DNA of 64,000 nt from Otis tarda (Eukaryota > Chordata > Aves > Otidiformes > Otididae): positions 131,391,053-131,455,052 of the forward strand of contig CM048552.1 of NCBI GenBank assembly GCA_026413225.1. The letters are read 5' to 3'. This document shows, piece after piece, positions 32,858 to 46,602 of the stretch. The notes under the pieces were generated by a model, which did not search any database, was not told the origin of the DNA, and saw nothing but the letters and a program-made list of their open reading frames with translations. The position numbers and the translations under genes are program-made. How positions within the stretch are numbered: the stretch's first letter is position 1; every line of letters begins with the position of its first letter.

Positions 32858-32996
32858 GACTGTTTGCTTCCCAGTTGACCCATCTGACATTCCTGCTGAT
32901 GACAGACAGCTCTCCTTAGAAGGACAAGAGAAAGAAAGAGAAAAAAAAGTTGAAGCTGTGATACAGGGCTTAATGTACCAAGCATTGCCAAAATAA
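32858..32996 (+). other. Candidate terminal exon, 45 codons and stop (unrecognised)
   Basis: A strong acceptor (TCTCTCCTCTTTTACAG) ends at 32857. After one phase base the frame is open for 45 codons and ends in TAA at 32996. The predicted tail is protein-like: FPVDPSDIPADDRQLSLEGQ, then a charged EKEREKKVEAVIQ helix, ending LMYQALPK. An AATAAA hexamer overlaps the stop codon (AAAATAAATCC), unusually close for a 3' end. No family is recognised. An alternative is a chance frame behind a good pyrimidine tract. Confidence 0.25.
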
Positions 32997-35900
32997 ATCC
33001 TACACACAGCAATAGCTTTATCCCATAGTATTGCCAGTCCCATACTTCAAGGCCAGATTTCCCTCTGTCAGGACAGGTATTTTACCATTTCCCTTCAAAA
33101 ATAGCTTCTCAACCTAAAATGAATTCAGAGTTGGGATCATCCCATTGTAGATGCATTGTCAGGCAATATAGACACAAAACAAAGGCTTCTTCACCACATT
33201 CTTCCTTGCAGCTATGGCAAGTCACAGCCCCAGCAGCCTTCACTTGATGGCAAGCCCCAGGGAACCAGACACAGCTCACAGAAAAGCGATGTCAAGTCTG
33301 ACTTGTCACTGAGGGCTGGCCTAATGGGCAGATTCAAGGCAAAGAGAGGACAATCTAAACTCATCAACGCTTTTGCAGGGATTTGCAGAACTGTTCTTCC
33401 CAGTGGCTTGTGTGTTCGCCTCCATCACGAGCCAGATTGGGCTATTCTTGGCCTCCTGTGCTGCCACAGCTCAGGTGCTGGTGCTCTCATGTGCATGAGA
33501 ACCAAGGTCTGCTGGCAATGCTAGACTGCATCAGGTAAAAATGCGCCTTCAGCTCAATACTCACCTACCAGAACCAGCTCGGCCTACCTTATCTTGGAGA
33601 TCATTGGTTTCCTAATGAAGTCAAGAGCTGGGGAAAAACAACAACAGTCTTCTTCCTGTTAGTGCCATGATCCCACATTTTCCAGCTCTTTGAATTCATT
33701 TGCCACCATGCCAGCAGATTCTTCTTTTCCATTCATTTGACCTGAAATAACAAGGGCCTGCCTGTACAGTGGGCTTCCTTGGTCTTATGCTGAGAATTCC
33801 GGGATTAAAGCATGCCCAATCCAGCTGTGGCAAAAAGTCCTCCGGAGCCACAGACTACAAAAAAGGTGTTACTGTATGGCAAAATTTCCTTTCGATTCAA
33901 GTGGTTCTGATGGTGTCAAACCATCTGTGAGGGCAACCCTGCCAATATCCTCTAATGCGGCTAAACAGGACCTCCGCTCTGCTCCGCTGGGGAGGGGTCT
34001 AATGCCCCGGGAGCCGCTGAGCTGTCCTGCAATGCGCCATCAGGACAGTTGTCTCTCCTCATCTCAAGCTCCTGCCGGAGTTGGCAACCCTTACTAAATC
34101 CACTAGAAGGGCACTTGAAGGTGGTCTGACAGGGGAATGTGGGTAGCAGAGAAATTTATGTCACTCCTAAAGGTGTTCTAGAGAAAATACGACTTCTTCC
34201 TGTGAGGCAAGTTTCATTAAATACATTTGGAATCTACATTTTTTCAAAAAGAAAGAGTACACAGAATCCTGTATGTCAACTGGAGGAGTGTGAGAAAGTA
34301 TTTTTTTTGTGTGTGTATGTTGTCCATAATAAGTGGTAACATTACTGATATTGTTATATCTTCTTAGCAAATAACACTGCCTGGTTTCAGTTGCTTGCTG
34401 GGTTTAATTCATCGTGCCTGTCGTATCACTACAGCTTTTTGCTGGTTGTCAGTATTGTGGTAATATGTGTAACACCACCCGATTTGTACATCGGAGGTTG
34501 ATATTCCCACTGCAGTTTAATTTGCATTGCAGAGGTATGTTCACAGGAGCTGATTTCCCTGTCTTGATAGAGGAAATTAATGGTAGAAAGGATAACAAAT
34601 TGTCAAATTACAGTTCTGAATATTAAGAATCAAAAGTAAAAGGTGTGTAAGAAGCAACATTATGGTAATTTCTGTGAGAAGAGTGCTACCTCCTAAACTG
34701 CAATGTTCACGCATACCAGGCAAAGAATTTGTGTGGGTGCACTCCAGCTCTATAGCGTGCCCAAGGTGCAGTAATAATTTTATTCTCTAAGTATCCTAGA
34801 CTGCCATAGCACTGCTTTTCAAAACGTACTTCAAATAGGGAGGATTTCATGAACCCTTCAGAAGATATGAAGTGTAGATTCATAAAAGCCTGATTAAAAC
34901 ATAAGAAACAAGTGTCGCTCGCTGGAAGCTTGGTTTATGTTCCTGAATGAGATACTTCAGAGAGCCAATGGCTTTGGTTCTGTTATTTACACATTGTGTC
35001 ACAATACAATTTTCTCTTTCTCATGAAGGAAGAAACAGCATGATAATTTTCTTTATCTTTCCTTCAGCAGTATTGGACAGTGTCACAGGAAGGATGAGTT
35101 ACATCATTAGACTCTCAGTGGTAATGGATTCACTGATGTTCCAGTGTCACTCTACACAGTGAAGACAGGCATATTTGCACTAAATATGCAAATTCAAAAT
35201 ATTAAGTGAATCCCTCATTTTTCGTCATTGTGGCTATCACTGTATTGAGTGTGTTAATTTCCACAGCTCAGCTCATTGCTGCCTCCCTGTATCTGGACTT
35301 TTGCATCTATTATACAATAGTTTAAAGGTATCCTCTCTCTTGCAGATAGAGCCGTGTTAAGCATCACATAAATGCCTGCATTTCACAACAGTGACATAAC
35401 TTGTCTTTATGCTCCACATATGGATGTCAGAAAACACCATGCACATAAATGACTACAATGTTTCCATAGAAACTAATGTACTTCAGGCAGAAAAATGGAA
35501 GGAGATTTATAAAATTTACTTGAAAAAACCAGCAAAAGGTTAAAAAAAATAAGGAAGGACACATTTTTGTCAAAATACTCAAAACATGTTCAATCTAGCC
35601 CCTTATAAAGTATCTTTTAAAAAGCATAATTGGTTGATGGTAATGACACTGTCCTGGACAACTAGACTGTTAGCTTATGTATTTTACTTTATATCTGTCT
35701 CCAATGATGTAACCTGGATAGTGTTTTGCTTCCTGGCATCTTTATGGAAGGTACTGAGCACAGTGCAAAGGTGCCCCTGGGCTGCCCATATGCCCCACAC
35801 GTGTTCTTTGAGGGCCTGACATAGCTCCCTTCAGGGGGCTAAACCTCACACTTCAGCTTATGGGTGGTTTGTTGCTAAAAAGAAAAGCAGAACCAGTTGA

Positions 35901-38900
35901 GGAGGAGGCAGTGCTACAGCAATTCCTTCAGGAATTTTACAGGAAAAAATTGGGAGAGGCAGAGCAGGCGCTACCTCTCTGCTCTCCTAGAGCAATTACT
36001 CTGCTCAGAGCTGCAACAGACTGGACCGAACAGGGACCTTTTCTACCTGAGCTCTGCTGACCTTGGAGCTGGGATGGCAGCATCCCTGCAGCCACACAGT
36101 TTCTGGCACTCACAGTACATCCCATCTGTTCCCATGCTCACCAACCACTGTTTCAGCACGGGGCTTTGCTGCTCGCCCCGGGTCGGAAATATTTCACGGT
36201 GACAGGAGAGCGGCTTCCCCCTTTTCAGTACCAGGCTGCCTGCTCCTTGGCAACTACATGCTGGCTGTCTCAGCTCCCGGTCCAGCTGAATCAGCAGTGC
36301 TGGTGGGGCTGCCTCCTTTGAATTTTTAAGACCTGCAAAAATGTATAGGCAAAGTCTGAAAGCATTACTGCAGCAAAACAAGAGGAAGAGCAAGCGGCAT
36401 TTTTACATATTTTTTTTATATTTGAGGGGTAGAGAATGTTTTTTTTTTCTCTTGGCATGTCACCAAAACAGGTTTCCCAGCTCTGCCTCAAGTCTGATAC
36501 AGACACAAGACAGATGTTGCTACACATTTTTCAGTAATTTTCCTCTCCAAATCTCTTGGTCTTCCCTGTATGACTCCTGCATAATTCAGGTTGCTTACAG
36601 TGGTTTGATGTTTCTCTTTGAATTTCTTCTTGTTTGTTTGCCCTCCCCTTTGCCAGAGACTAAAATCATAATGCTTTACCACCAGTCTGGGGACTGCTAC
36701 ACCCACACATCAGCAGCACGTTCCCAGGGCCCCTCAGCAGTCCCAGGCCTGGCAAGGAAGCTCTCACATCTCCGGGTCTTCAGTGAGGCATGCCGGACTC
36801 CCTAGACAGCACCTTTCACAACAAAAATTAAATAATGGTTTCAGCAAACTGCTATCAGTAAGGTGTTTTTTCTCTAGGCTATCGCCCATTAAGGGTGAGG
36901 GGTTTGCATCATTTAGTAAGTGATACTACTGCTTGGAAAGTGTGTATATCTGAGCTGTTTTGGGAGAGGAAAAGTGATTAACTACATAGTTCTGAGGTGA
37001 CTGGGTATCTAAGAGAATAGGGTAGCGGACAATAGAAGCTGTCATGAATCAGTCTTCTCTTTAAACTGACTCAGGTTCAACACAGGCAAAAACAGTTTTT
37101 ACTTGTCAGATGGCAAATGCAACTCCAACTAGCACAGCACAAACTACAAAAATCACTGCTGCCACCCTCTCTTGGTGGGCTCAGCAGTGAGAGACTTGAC
37201 ACAAAGACTAAATTATTGCCTTATTTTGGCAGCAGTCAGTCCAGGTGAGGACCGAAACACACAACTGGATTTGTAGCAAAAAAAACAAAGCCAGTTACAT
37301 CAGGGCTGGATCCATCCATAAAGGACGTAGTCACTGAAGCATGTAATTTTGGAAACTCTGGTGTCTCCCATGTCTTCTGAACCCTATTTTAGGTGCCAAG
37401 ACCCTCAGCATCTTAGCAGTGAGCCCTCTGGACGCACTTGCCCTGCCCTGCACTGTGGAGGGAACAAAGGTGCCACAGAGGGATTCCTGGTTTCCGGATA
37501 AGGGCGGTGTCACAGCATCTGTCCTGATGTGTGTTATCCCTCCCATGGAGCCAGTCTAAGGTGCAAATAAGCATGACTTTCCACGTACTAAAGCTAAGCA
37601 TCTTTAAGGTTATTCCATCCTCCAAATCAGTCTGCATATTGACACAAGTGCCTTGTTGCCCTAACTTTGCATGCTTCATCTCCGTTCACAGACAACTGCC
37701 ACAGCAACAGCTGCTCCGGCTGCACCTTCCTACTGCACAGGCAGTGGTAGGATGTGTCTGAGCAATACCAGCCATCTCCTAGCCTATCTCATCAGCAGCT
37801 CTTGTGAGGCTTGATCTAGCAAAATATTTCACTCTGTATTGACTTTAAGTATGTGCTACTCCTCCTTGACTTCAACAGAATTACTTATGTGTTCACAAGT
37901 ATGCACAAACTTAAGCACTTGGTTAGATTAAATCTCTTTCTTTTGGAAAATGATGGATTCAATTAAATAAAAGAAGAGTAAGAAATGCTTGCTGCAGTCT
38001 ATTTAGCAGCAGGAGTGAGAAAAAGTCTCCAAGTGGGTAAGATGCAATAGCAAGATAACATACATAGTTCAAACTGACAAAAGAGGAGTTGGTGCTTGGA
38101 TTGTTCTGCTCGTTGGGACCCATTTTGAACATCTTTGTAAGTCTGTATTCTCAGAAATTGAAAGTGAACAACCCTTAAGAAACTGGGCTTTTTCCAGGCA
38201 TTAAAATGGAGTATCTTTAATCTCCAGACAATTCTGAAAACTTCCCTATCTCCTCTTTGAAGAGCACTGCAGATAGCAATTCCATGTAACCTGTCTGCAT
38301 TAGTCCCTGAAACACTATTAAACTTGCACTCAAATAAAAGTTCTTGTCTCCTCCATTAGCTGCTTTTGGCAGGGACTCTTTTGCCATACGTACACAAGAA
38401 GGTTTCAGAATACATTGGGTGCTGATATAGCCTACACTAAAAACTATCCAAAGTCACTGTTGCAAAATCCCTGTATGCAACTAAACAGGCACATATCAAA
38501 AACCAGAGAAGTGACAGAGTTAACAGCTAGGACAGAACAGAGATCCTCTAGGAAGGGCATCTGCACCCAATGAAGTTAGACATCACAGATCTCTGTCAGA
38601 AAAGCTGGTAAGATAAAATGCTTGCACGGTATCTAATTAAATCTCACAGTTCCTAGTAAACACATATAAATACACAAAGGTGTGTTTCAGTGGCAAAGCT
38701 TACAATTTTATTAGAATGCACTATTACTGCAGCAGGAGAGCAGCTTATACTATCCATAGATAGCAGCTGACTGTGAAATTGGCAGATTGGGCACTACCCG
38801 TTGGCCAACATTTTTCTTCCAGCGCAGAGTTAGAAGCCCTCAACAATATCCTGTTGTATTACAGAGGCTGCAGAGCTGAGCTTTTGTTGCTGAGAATTTT

Positions 38901-41900
38901 CAGGCATTTTTCTGCTGGTTCTGAAGAAGATTTCGCTGGCTGAGTTCATGCTGAGTAGCAGCCCAGAGCCACATGTGGTCTCAGCAAGGATAATATGCCA
39001 ACTCAGGCAGTAAGGTATCTCATCCCAGCCTCTTCTTGTGACAAGACATGGTGTTGTCCAAAGAGGGCAATGAACCTGCTTTCACAATCAACATTAGAAG
39101 TCTGTTGGTGATTCACAGTATAAAAACTTGCTTTTCGGTTGCCGAGGTCTTGATTTGAGTTCCCTGTTTGTGTGCAGTCATGTTATAATTATGTCTCTCC
39201 ACCAGAGTCTACGAACTTGTTAACAGCCATCTACATCCTTCAGTGGTGATGAACTCCCTTTCTGTGATTTTCCCATAAGCATCCATTTTTCTCTGGTCTT
39301 TTGGCTCCCTCACATCTGCTCATCTGCTAACATGGCAGGATGCTGCTTCCAGATCGGGCCCTTGCTCCAGCAAGGGTTCTGGGAAAAGCTGAGTTATGCA
39401 AGGAGCCTATTTAACACGGTGTCGCCAGTGAAAAGGTCTTCCCTTGTGCCAGCTCTGAGGAATTTTCAACCTGTCTCTCTTTACGCTTGGTTCATATTAC
39501 AAAACCGTTGTGCTGTTCCTCCAATACCCAGCATTGTCTGGGCCAGATGGCCCTCTGTTGCTCAGCTGGAAAAGATCTGAGGTGATTCCTATAAACAGCC
39601 TGGAGATCCCCAATCTGGGGATTAAGGATGCAGAAGTTCAAGTATGTCCTGTAGCCAGTGCGTAAAAAGCCCTTGCTACCATATTCCTGTACCTGCTGAA
39701 AGGGCAGAAGAATGACTTTAGGGTTGTTGATGCTTGTTGCTTTGAAAACTTTGTGTCCAAGTTAATACACCATTAATTTGTCTGAACTTCCGAGGTAACA
39801 ATCTGAAAAAGACTTGCATTTGGCAGATTTTTTTTTCCAGGAAGATGACTTTTCTTGCATAAAAAGTAGACAGTTCATAACCAGAAGAATATATTTATTA
39901 GCAGAAAAGAAGGTAAAAGTGAATGAGGTCAAAAGACCTTGTAGTGACTAATATCTTGTTACTCACTGGACCATAAAAATCACTTGAGCTGCTGAGAGTT
40001 TGCATTCCTTCTGTGCAAATATCATGCTGGGGATGGCTGCTAATACTTTGGGACAAAACTAAACAGCAGAACCAGAAGTGCTTGTTTACTCTAAGAAAGC
40101 AAACATCTTAAGTTGTACAGCCTGCCTTAAAACTAGCAATGTGTTACAGTGCTTGCTCTTCATGAAACTGAAGAAAAATATTCACATGTGTAGTTCTTCA
40201 TTAAAATGGCTCTTCAAACTATAAGACGTAGGTTAAACAAGAATGCTTGTGCACAGAAAGATCACAAAATCTTAGTGCATTCACTGGAATGTACAAGATC
40301 TAGAAAGTATTTCTTTTTCTTTCACCAAAAAGGCAAAATTCAATAGAAGCAAAGCTACAACTCTTGTTAGTTGCCAAAAGGCCAACTGTCCTTGCTAAAA
40401 CTCATTGACATAGATTGCAATAAATGGGACTGTTTGCTACAGTAGCAGCTAATTGGAGTGTTTGATGATGACCTCTTTATTTTTTTTTTATTAACAATCA
40501 CCAAAGAGGCACTAGATTGTGAGAGTCTATCTTCATATACACTTAGATGTTGGACGGAACCAAGAGGAAATAAAATCCACATAGGAAAGAAACTGGAGTG
40601 CTGCAGCCTGTGTTTCTTTAGTAGAGCTCCCATGTAGGGCTGCATAGAAATTCCTTCCCATTTCTCAGTTCAGAATACGATGAACTACTCGAAATCCCTC
40701 CCCAGGTGGGAAGCGCTTCCCTATACCATGCAGGAGAGGTGTATTTGGAGCCCCTGAAGTTGATCAATATGGTACAGAGCTGCACAGAGGAGCCATCTCA
40801 GTGCTTAAGGTTTATTTCTTGTGAGCAGAGCTGGGCTAACACTGCTGTGCTACTTCTGGAGCTTGTTCAGTTGGTATTAGCTATGCTTGGTCTTAGCTCT
40901 ATTATCTGTGCTATCTGCTACCTAGTGCAATTATGCCTTGAGAGAAATAAATCGATCCCAAGGAACAAACACTGCTGCCTCTGCTACAGCACATCCTCAC
41001 CTCTGCTGACTCTCAGAGTGGCCACGTTCAGAAATGTTTGATGGAAGGAAAGAGGAGTCACTAGCCTGCCTAAGGAAGGGCGAAGTTGCAGAGAAATGGA
41101 GCTGGGAAGAGAGGGCATGGGCATGGATGGGGGTTAACGGGAAGACGGGAACAATTCAATGTTAGGCGATTTCCCAGGAATGCCTGGAATCTTTATTGCC
41201 AGTGAATAAATCTCACCAGAGCTGACAGCTGCAGGGAAGCTCCGAGAGTTGATCTAAGGTACGAAATGAGGCATAAAAAAGGAGACTTGTCCAAATTGTC
41301 ATCTCTATGCTGCTGCCATATCATCAGTTCTGACACAAATATAATTGAGGAAAGATTTATAGTGTGCAGTCATTTGAATTCCTTGGATAATTGGACCCTA
41401 AATACATGCAGAGCTCATCTTCCAGGTATTTGAAGTCCATCCAAATTAGGTAGTAGCTCTTTTGGAACTAAAGATTTCAGTAGCTTGTCCAAACATGCAT
41501 CTCTTCCTCATCGATGGTGGACCTCAAATACTTTAGCCTTAGTATTTCTTTGAACAGTTCTTGGGCAAATGACAGGTGTTAATTTTATTTCCTTGTCGTA
41601 GTTTATTAGAGTTTTTTTTTTACATTCAGGCTTATCAAGAAGATCAAAGTTGTATCCACATTCTAAAAGCTATTATCATCTGTTACAGCCAGCCAATTAG
41701 TTTGGTGAAAACCTGTCCAGCCCAGATTGCAATCAGTCACAAAATCAGCAGCAGCAGTTACCCTTCCCTCACTGTCCAGATCAGCAACATATTGGACTGG
41801 ACTGGACAGTGCCTTGAACTATGCTGAGCTCTCTGTGACTCAGGGATCCAAATTCCTGCCCCCAGGAAGCAAAAGTCCATGCATACCAAGGGGTGTTCCC

Positions 41901-44900
41901 CTGCATGAAGGGTAACGATCATAGCGAACTATAAAATGGGCAGACTGAAGCAAACCTCAGGATTAAAAGAAAAGGGAAGGAGAGAGCAAAAGGGAATGGG
42001 AAAAGATAAAGAATGAGACCTTGTTAGCAAGCCTAAATGAGATCACACGGCATTGTCCTGGGGAACAACGAAGGGGAGTCGCAGTGTGAGTCAGTACGGA
42101 TGAGGGGGCCGATCTGAGTGGAAATAAAGAGCAGCACTACTGATGAGGGTCTGAAAAGGTTGGCAGAAGAAAGGCTCAGCCTCGATGTGCTTTTCAGAAG
42201 AACATGACTTCAAGAGCTCTGCCCGAAGAGACACTGTACTCTGGAGCCAGCCTTTCATGACATCCTTCCCCAGGTGCTGTCCCTTACCGAGCCAGGTCGG
42301 TGGTGAACTGCAGAGCCCTTTGTACGGACCCAGCTTTGTCAGACCAGCACAGGAGAGCTGAAGCTCACCACTCCCCTTTGTCCTGCTGTGCTTGTGTAGG
42401 CACAACCGCTCCAAGGGAAGCGTTTTAGAAATTCAGCAGATAACAACGTTGTATAATCACTTTAGGCCAAACAAGGATCCCAGGGCTGAGAGGATGCTAT
42501 TGCAAGCAGATGTCTTATCTAAATCGCAGCTCCTTGGATCAGGCGGTCATGTTGTCTCCATGGGAAAGCCATGATTGCTTTGAGAAACTGTGGATTCAGA
42601 GAGGAGATAGAAAATAATCGTTCTCCTCTCATTATCTGTGATATTTCTTTCATCTTTTCCCCCATTTGCTTATTGAATAATTTCAAACGCGCCCTTGTTT
42701 CTTTGCCTCTGGCCCTTCCTTTTCTGTCTCCAAATCATCTTTCAGGCATTTAAAAGCTTTTTCTCCTCCTCTCTCATTTTATCATCAATTAGATTTTTTT
42801 TTCCTCACAGAAATCTGAGGCTGAGAGCCCCAGCAGGAGTCAGTTGGCACTGCTTTGCTGGCGGCACTGGAGCTCTGCCGACTTCTTCTAGACAAGGATC
42901 TGGCTCAAAGATTTTAGAAGTGCCTGCCTTGCTGATGCTGCCACTTTACAGGGCCCTTGCTGTGCAAATTGGTATCTTCAGTGGCCACTTCAGATGCCAG
43001 TTCATACAGGAGGTACTAACAACACGAAGAGGCAAGGCGAGAGAGTTTTTAACATCATAAGGTGACAAAGCTGTAGGTGTCTGTATGCAAGTTTCTGGTC
43101 AAGTAGAAGGAGGAGAGTGAATTTCCTAGATCCCGCTCTGCTGATTTGTAATCTACCTCAATCTGCCCTCCAGTGCCTGTGTGGGGTTTGCTTTCTGCCT
43201 TCAGCCGCAGATCGGAGTTCAATCGCTCTGCACTCGTTCCTGTGCAGTGGGTGAAAACTCTTGACCCACATATTAATAATCTGAATCAACACGTGAAGCC
43301 ACTGTCGAAGACAAGTGACTAATCTGCAAGGAACAATGTAACTATATGGAATACATTCTGTCTACTTTTCTGTTAGCTCATTGTCCTCCAGTATCTCCTC
43401 ATAGTCCTCCAGGAGACAGGAGATTTCTCAAATGTGTTCATTTTGCAGATTTCTTTCCTTGGAGATCAGCTAGAGACATATCTTTGGGAATATGCACAAT
43501 TTGTTATTCATAAGTCACGCTCTGTTGCTTAGTCATATCCCTGCTTCTCTGTTCCCGGCTGGAAGCATTACATAACATCTGTGCTCTGCATAAGGGTGGT
43601 AGCGGGTCAGGCTTCACATACACATGTACATACATATACATTCATATATACACATATATTTATGTGTGTATGTTCTCAAATATTTATAGAGATAAATCAA
43701 TCTTAATAATGTAGTTTCTGCTTCCAGCTCTGTGGGCAGACAATCACAGAGCAAAAGCTCTGGAAATGTGAGCCTGTGCAAGGTAGAGCAAAAGAAAATC
43801 CCTCATATTTCTAGTTCAAACTGCTCTGGCATTATTCTTATTCTCTTGGCAGAGTAAGTGAAGCAAATGCATCTGCAGAGCCCAGTGCTGAGAATCAGCA
43901 TGTGGCGCAAGAAACAATAACTTGTGCCTTGCAACGACCTTGTGGCTTCCACAGCTCCAGCCAGGGCAACCCAAAGACTTCTGCAACCCATCTTGGCAGG
44001 TGGGACTGAAAGCGTGTCTAGAAGTCACTGCAATTTTAAGGGAGTCATGGCAGCAATATGGACAGGACAAATAGAGAATACAGTATCTGGCTACAGCTCA
44101 CAGGCCAAATTGTGGAATGATGTTCCCTTTTAAAATAAAAGAAGTATCACTGCCCACCTGTCCTTATATGCCAGCCATGTCCAGGCTGTGTAATTTACCC
44201 AGATAATTAAGTCAGGGCATGGTTCACTGAGAAGGCAGAATTGCTTCCCTTTTCTACGGCTGAGTGCATACATCCAGGTGAAAGCACCACAATTTCCCAT
44301 GAACAAGGTGAAAAATAAATACACACGAGAAAAGAAACTTTGAATAAAACTAAACAAGCTGGAAAATAGGGCTTCTGCCTATTCTAACTTTTAAGTTAGA
44401 TCCAATGGTTTTTACCACCACTGCTCATATACCTGCAGTAACACAGTGCCCCCTACACCTCAGCACAGATTTATTTCAGAATCAGCTGTGTGTAAGTGAC
44501 ACCACAGCAATACCATCATTTGCCAGAACACCTGGTTCTCCCCTAGAGGTTTCAGATCCAAAAGCTGAGATCTGACAGGTTTTTCACGGGGTGATTACAG
44601 ACATGTAAATTGGAGGCAGCCAATTTCATTTTGCTCACGAGCTTAAGAAATGTAAATCTGGGGCTCTGAAATATTCTAATTACTTCTCTCTCGATGGATC
44701 TTTGTGGCTTCAATAGCTCTAAAATTGCATGACATTCCACCCCCAGAAAATACATAATTCATATCTGCAATCCAGCATCTGTATAAGCTCTGTTCAACTT
44801 CAGGGAGAACATTAATTTCAGAATGAGGGAATCCCTTATTTCTTTATAGGGGTAAAAATTTCCATGTTGACTGTAATTTCCATGTTAGTCATCCACAGGC

Positions 44901-46420
44901 AAGCGAGGGCTGTGCTGGTGGCGTGCGCTGCACAGAGCTGGCAGTTCACGCGTGCCGTAGGAAATATGTTCTGCTTGATCAACATCACATTGGCATCTCA
45001 GACTGATCGTGGCAAGGCCTTCACTCTGTCACCAAAACTGACACAGTGGCACTGAGACAGGTGACTGCAGCAGGGGGGCAGCTCACTGGGCACCAGCAGG
45101 AACAGAAAGCAGTGGCATTTACGTTGGTTAGTGGAGAATAAGAAGACATTCCCAGTTGCCATATTTTGATAAGTGCAGATCAAAAGATCTCTCTAAACTG
45201 CTTCGGTTTAATAACGATCAGCTCACAGGTTAGAAGCAGAGGTAGCTCATGGGCCCACGACAGACATTGCGTTTTCTGGCAGTCAAAAATCTGGAGTTTT
45301 CTGTAAATGCACAAAAGGAAGCTGGGAATTAAGCAGGACGCTCTAATAACGTGTGTGAAGCGTGCACGAGATGGAGATGTGATGAAAACGTGTTTGTTCG
45401 TATCACTTCTGCGCAGCATCCTCACTTTAACTTTGTATTTATTGTATTCCTTTGAAATGTAGCTGCTCTATAAGTATAATTAAGAACGGGCACCCTGCAC
45501 TTTGCAAACATGGGGATGCTGCCATGGCAACAGCAGGGGAACACAGAGAAGCAGCTCTCTCTGATTAATGTAATTACATAGCAAGCATGTATAATGCCTT
45601 TAAATACAGTTTACTTTTGCATGAAGGAGGCGTAAAAGGGATATTATAAGTTTTACGTGTGTTAATGTTCCAGAAAGGCTCTTTGTACATGTTGCGAGAT
45701 CAGCATTTGTAGCAGATTACCCACGGCATGAGGGACCCACCATTACACAGCAATGAGGTCGGGAGTGAGGGATTAGGGGGTTTTGACTTCTCTCCAGCTC
45801 AAAGTGAGGTTGTGCTCTACTTGGTTTATTTCTATTACATTTCAGGCTTATATTTCAAAGTAAGGTCTTGTAAATGCAGTTGATTTTACTGCTTTAGGGT
45901 TAGAAGCTTCAAGTCCTTACACATGTGACTAAACTTATTGAAGTTTGGAGTCCTACTTGGGTAAGAGGTGAATTTTCAGGTAAATAAAATTCCTCATTAT
46001 GCCTAAGTACCAGTTGTGTCTAGCCTCAGGAAAATTGGTGTGCACATGCAGCTCCCCTGAGTAACTAATTGCCGCAACCATTAATCCCGGTCCTGCATTC
46101 CTCAAACATTAACCCCCAATGCCCTCCTCTTTCCAGGGAAGCATTTTCAGCACAGAGGGAACAAAGGAGAGCCTGGGGATGTTCCTCCGTGAGGCAGGGT
46201 GATGACCTGCCCTCTCAGTCCCTGTGTTTGAATGGCTCCTTTGGTACCGCTCCGGCCAGCTCAGTCAGAAGCCTTCAATAAAGGAATGGAAAGGGAGGCT
46301 TTTTTTTGGGATGGGAAAGCATAATTTTTCCTTCCAGGGCATGCCTTGGACCTGAAAATGCATGTGAAGTGGTGGTGATTGTAGGAAGCTATGTAATATG
46401 TAGCTCATACTGGTGGAAAA
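32997..46420. other. Long single-copy stretch, no gene or transposon recognised
   Basis: Over 13 kb no CR1 or LTR was recognised. Open frames of 65-155 codons (for example 33156-33524, 35860-36060, 36341-36805, 42695-43060) lack family character and splice support. A CA/TA-rich run lies at 43615-43690. The part around 45540-45690 is rich in TAAT/ATTA and TTTAC words with a preserved look, but conservation cannot be tested here. Confidence 0.45.
43615..43690 (+). repeat. Alternating ACATATA/TATGTG simple-sequence region
   Basis: The region contains CACATACACATGTACATACA, then ATATACACATATATTTATGTG, a purine-pyrimidine alternating stretch with partial self-complementarity (ACACATATA... against ...TATGTGTGT). 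Confidence 0.6.
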
Positions 46421-46602
46421 ATCATAGAATCATAGAATCATAGAATGGTTAGAGTTGGAAGGGACCTTCAAAGGTCATCTAGTCCAATCCCCCTGCAAGA
46501 AGCAGGGACATCCCTGACTAGATAAGGTTGCTCAGAGCCTCATCCAGCCTGGCCTTGAACATTTCCAGGGATGGGGCATCCACCACCTCTCTGGGCAACC
46601 TA
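46421..46602 (-). mobile_element. CR1 LINE, 3'-end fragment, antisense
   Basis: The fragment opens with three copies of the antisense octamer (ATCATAGAATCATAGAATCA...). It continues TTAGAGTTGGAAGGGACCTT, CTAGTCCAATCCCCCTGC, GGTTGCTCAGAGCCTCATCC and CCTTGAACATTTCCAGGG, and stops at CTCTGGGCAACCT. About 180 bp are left. It is closest in wording to the 16775 copy (shared CCTGCAAGAAGCAGG). Confidence 0.95.

Noticed and set aside
36341..36805. 154-codon plus-strand frame with hydrophobic stretches
   Set aside because: The Phe/Leu runs come from T-rich DNA. There is no family motif, splice support or consistent protein character.
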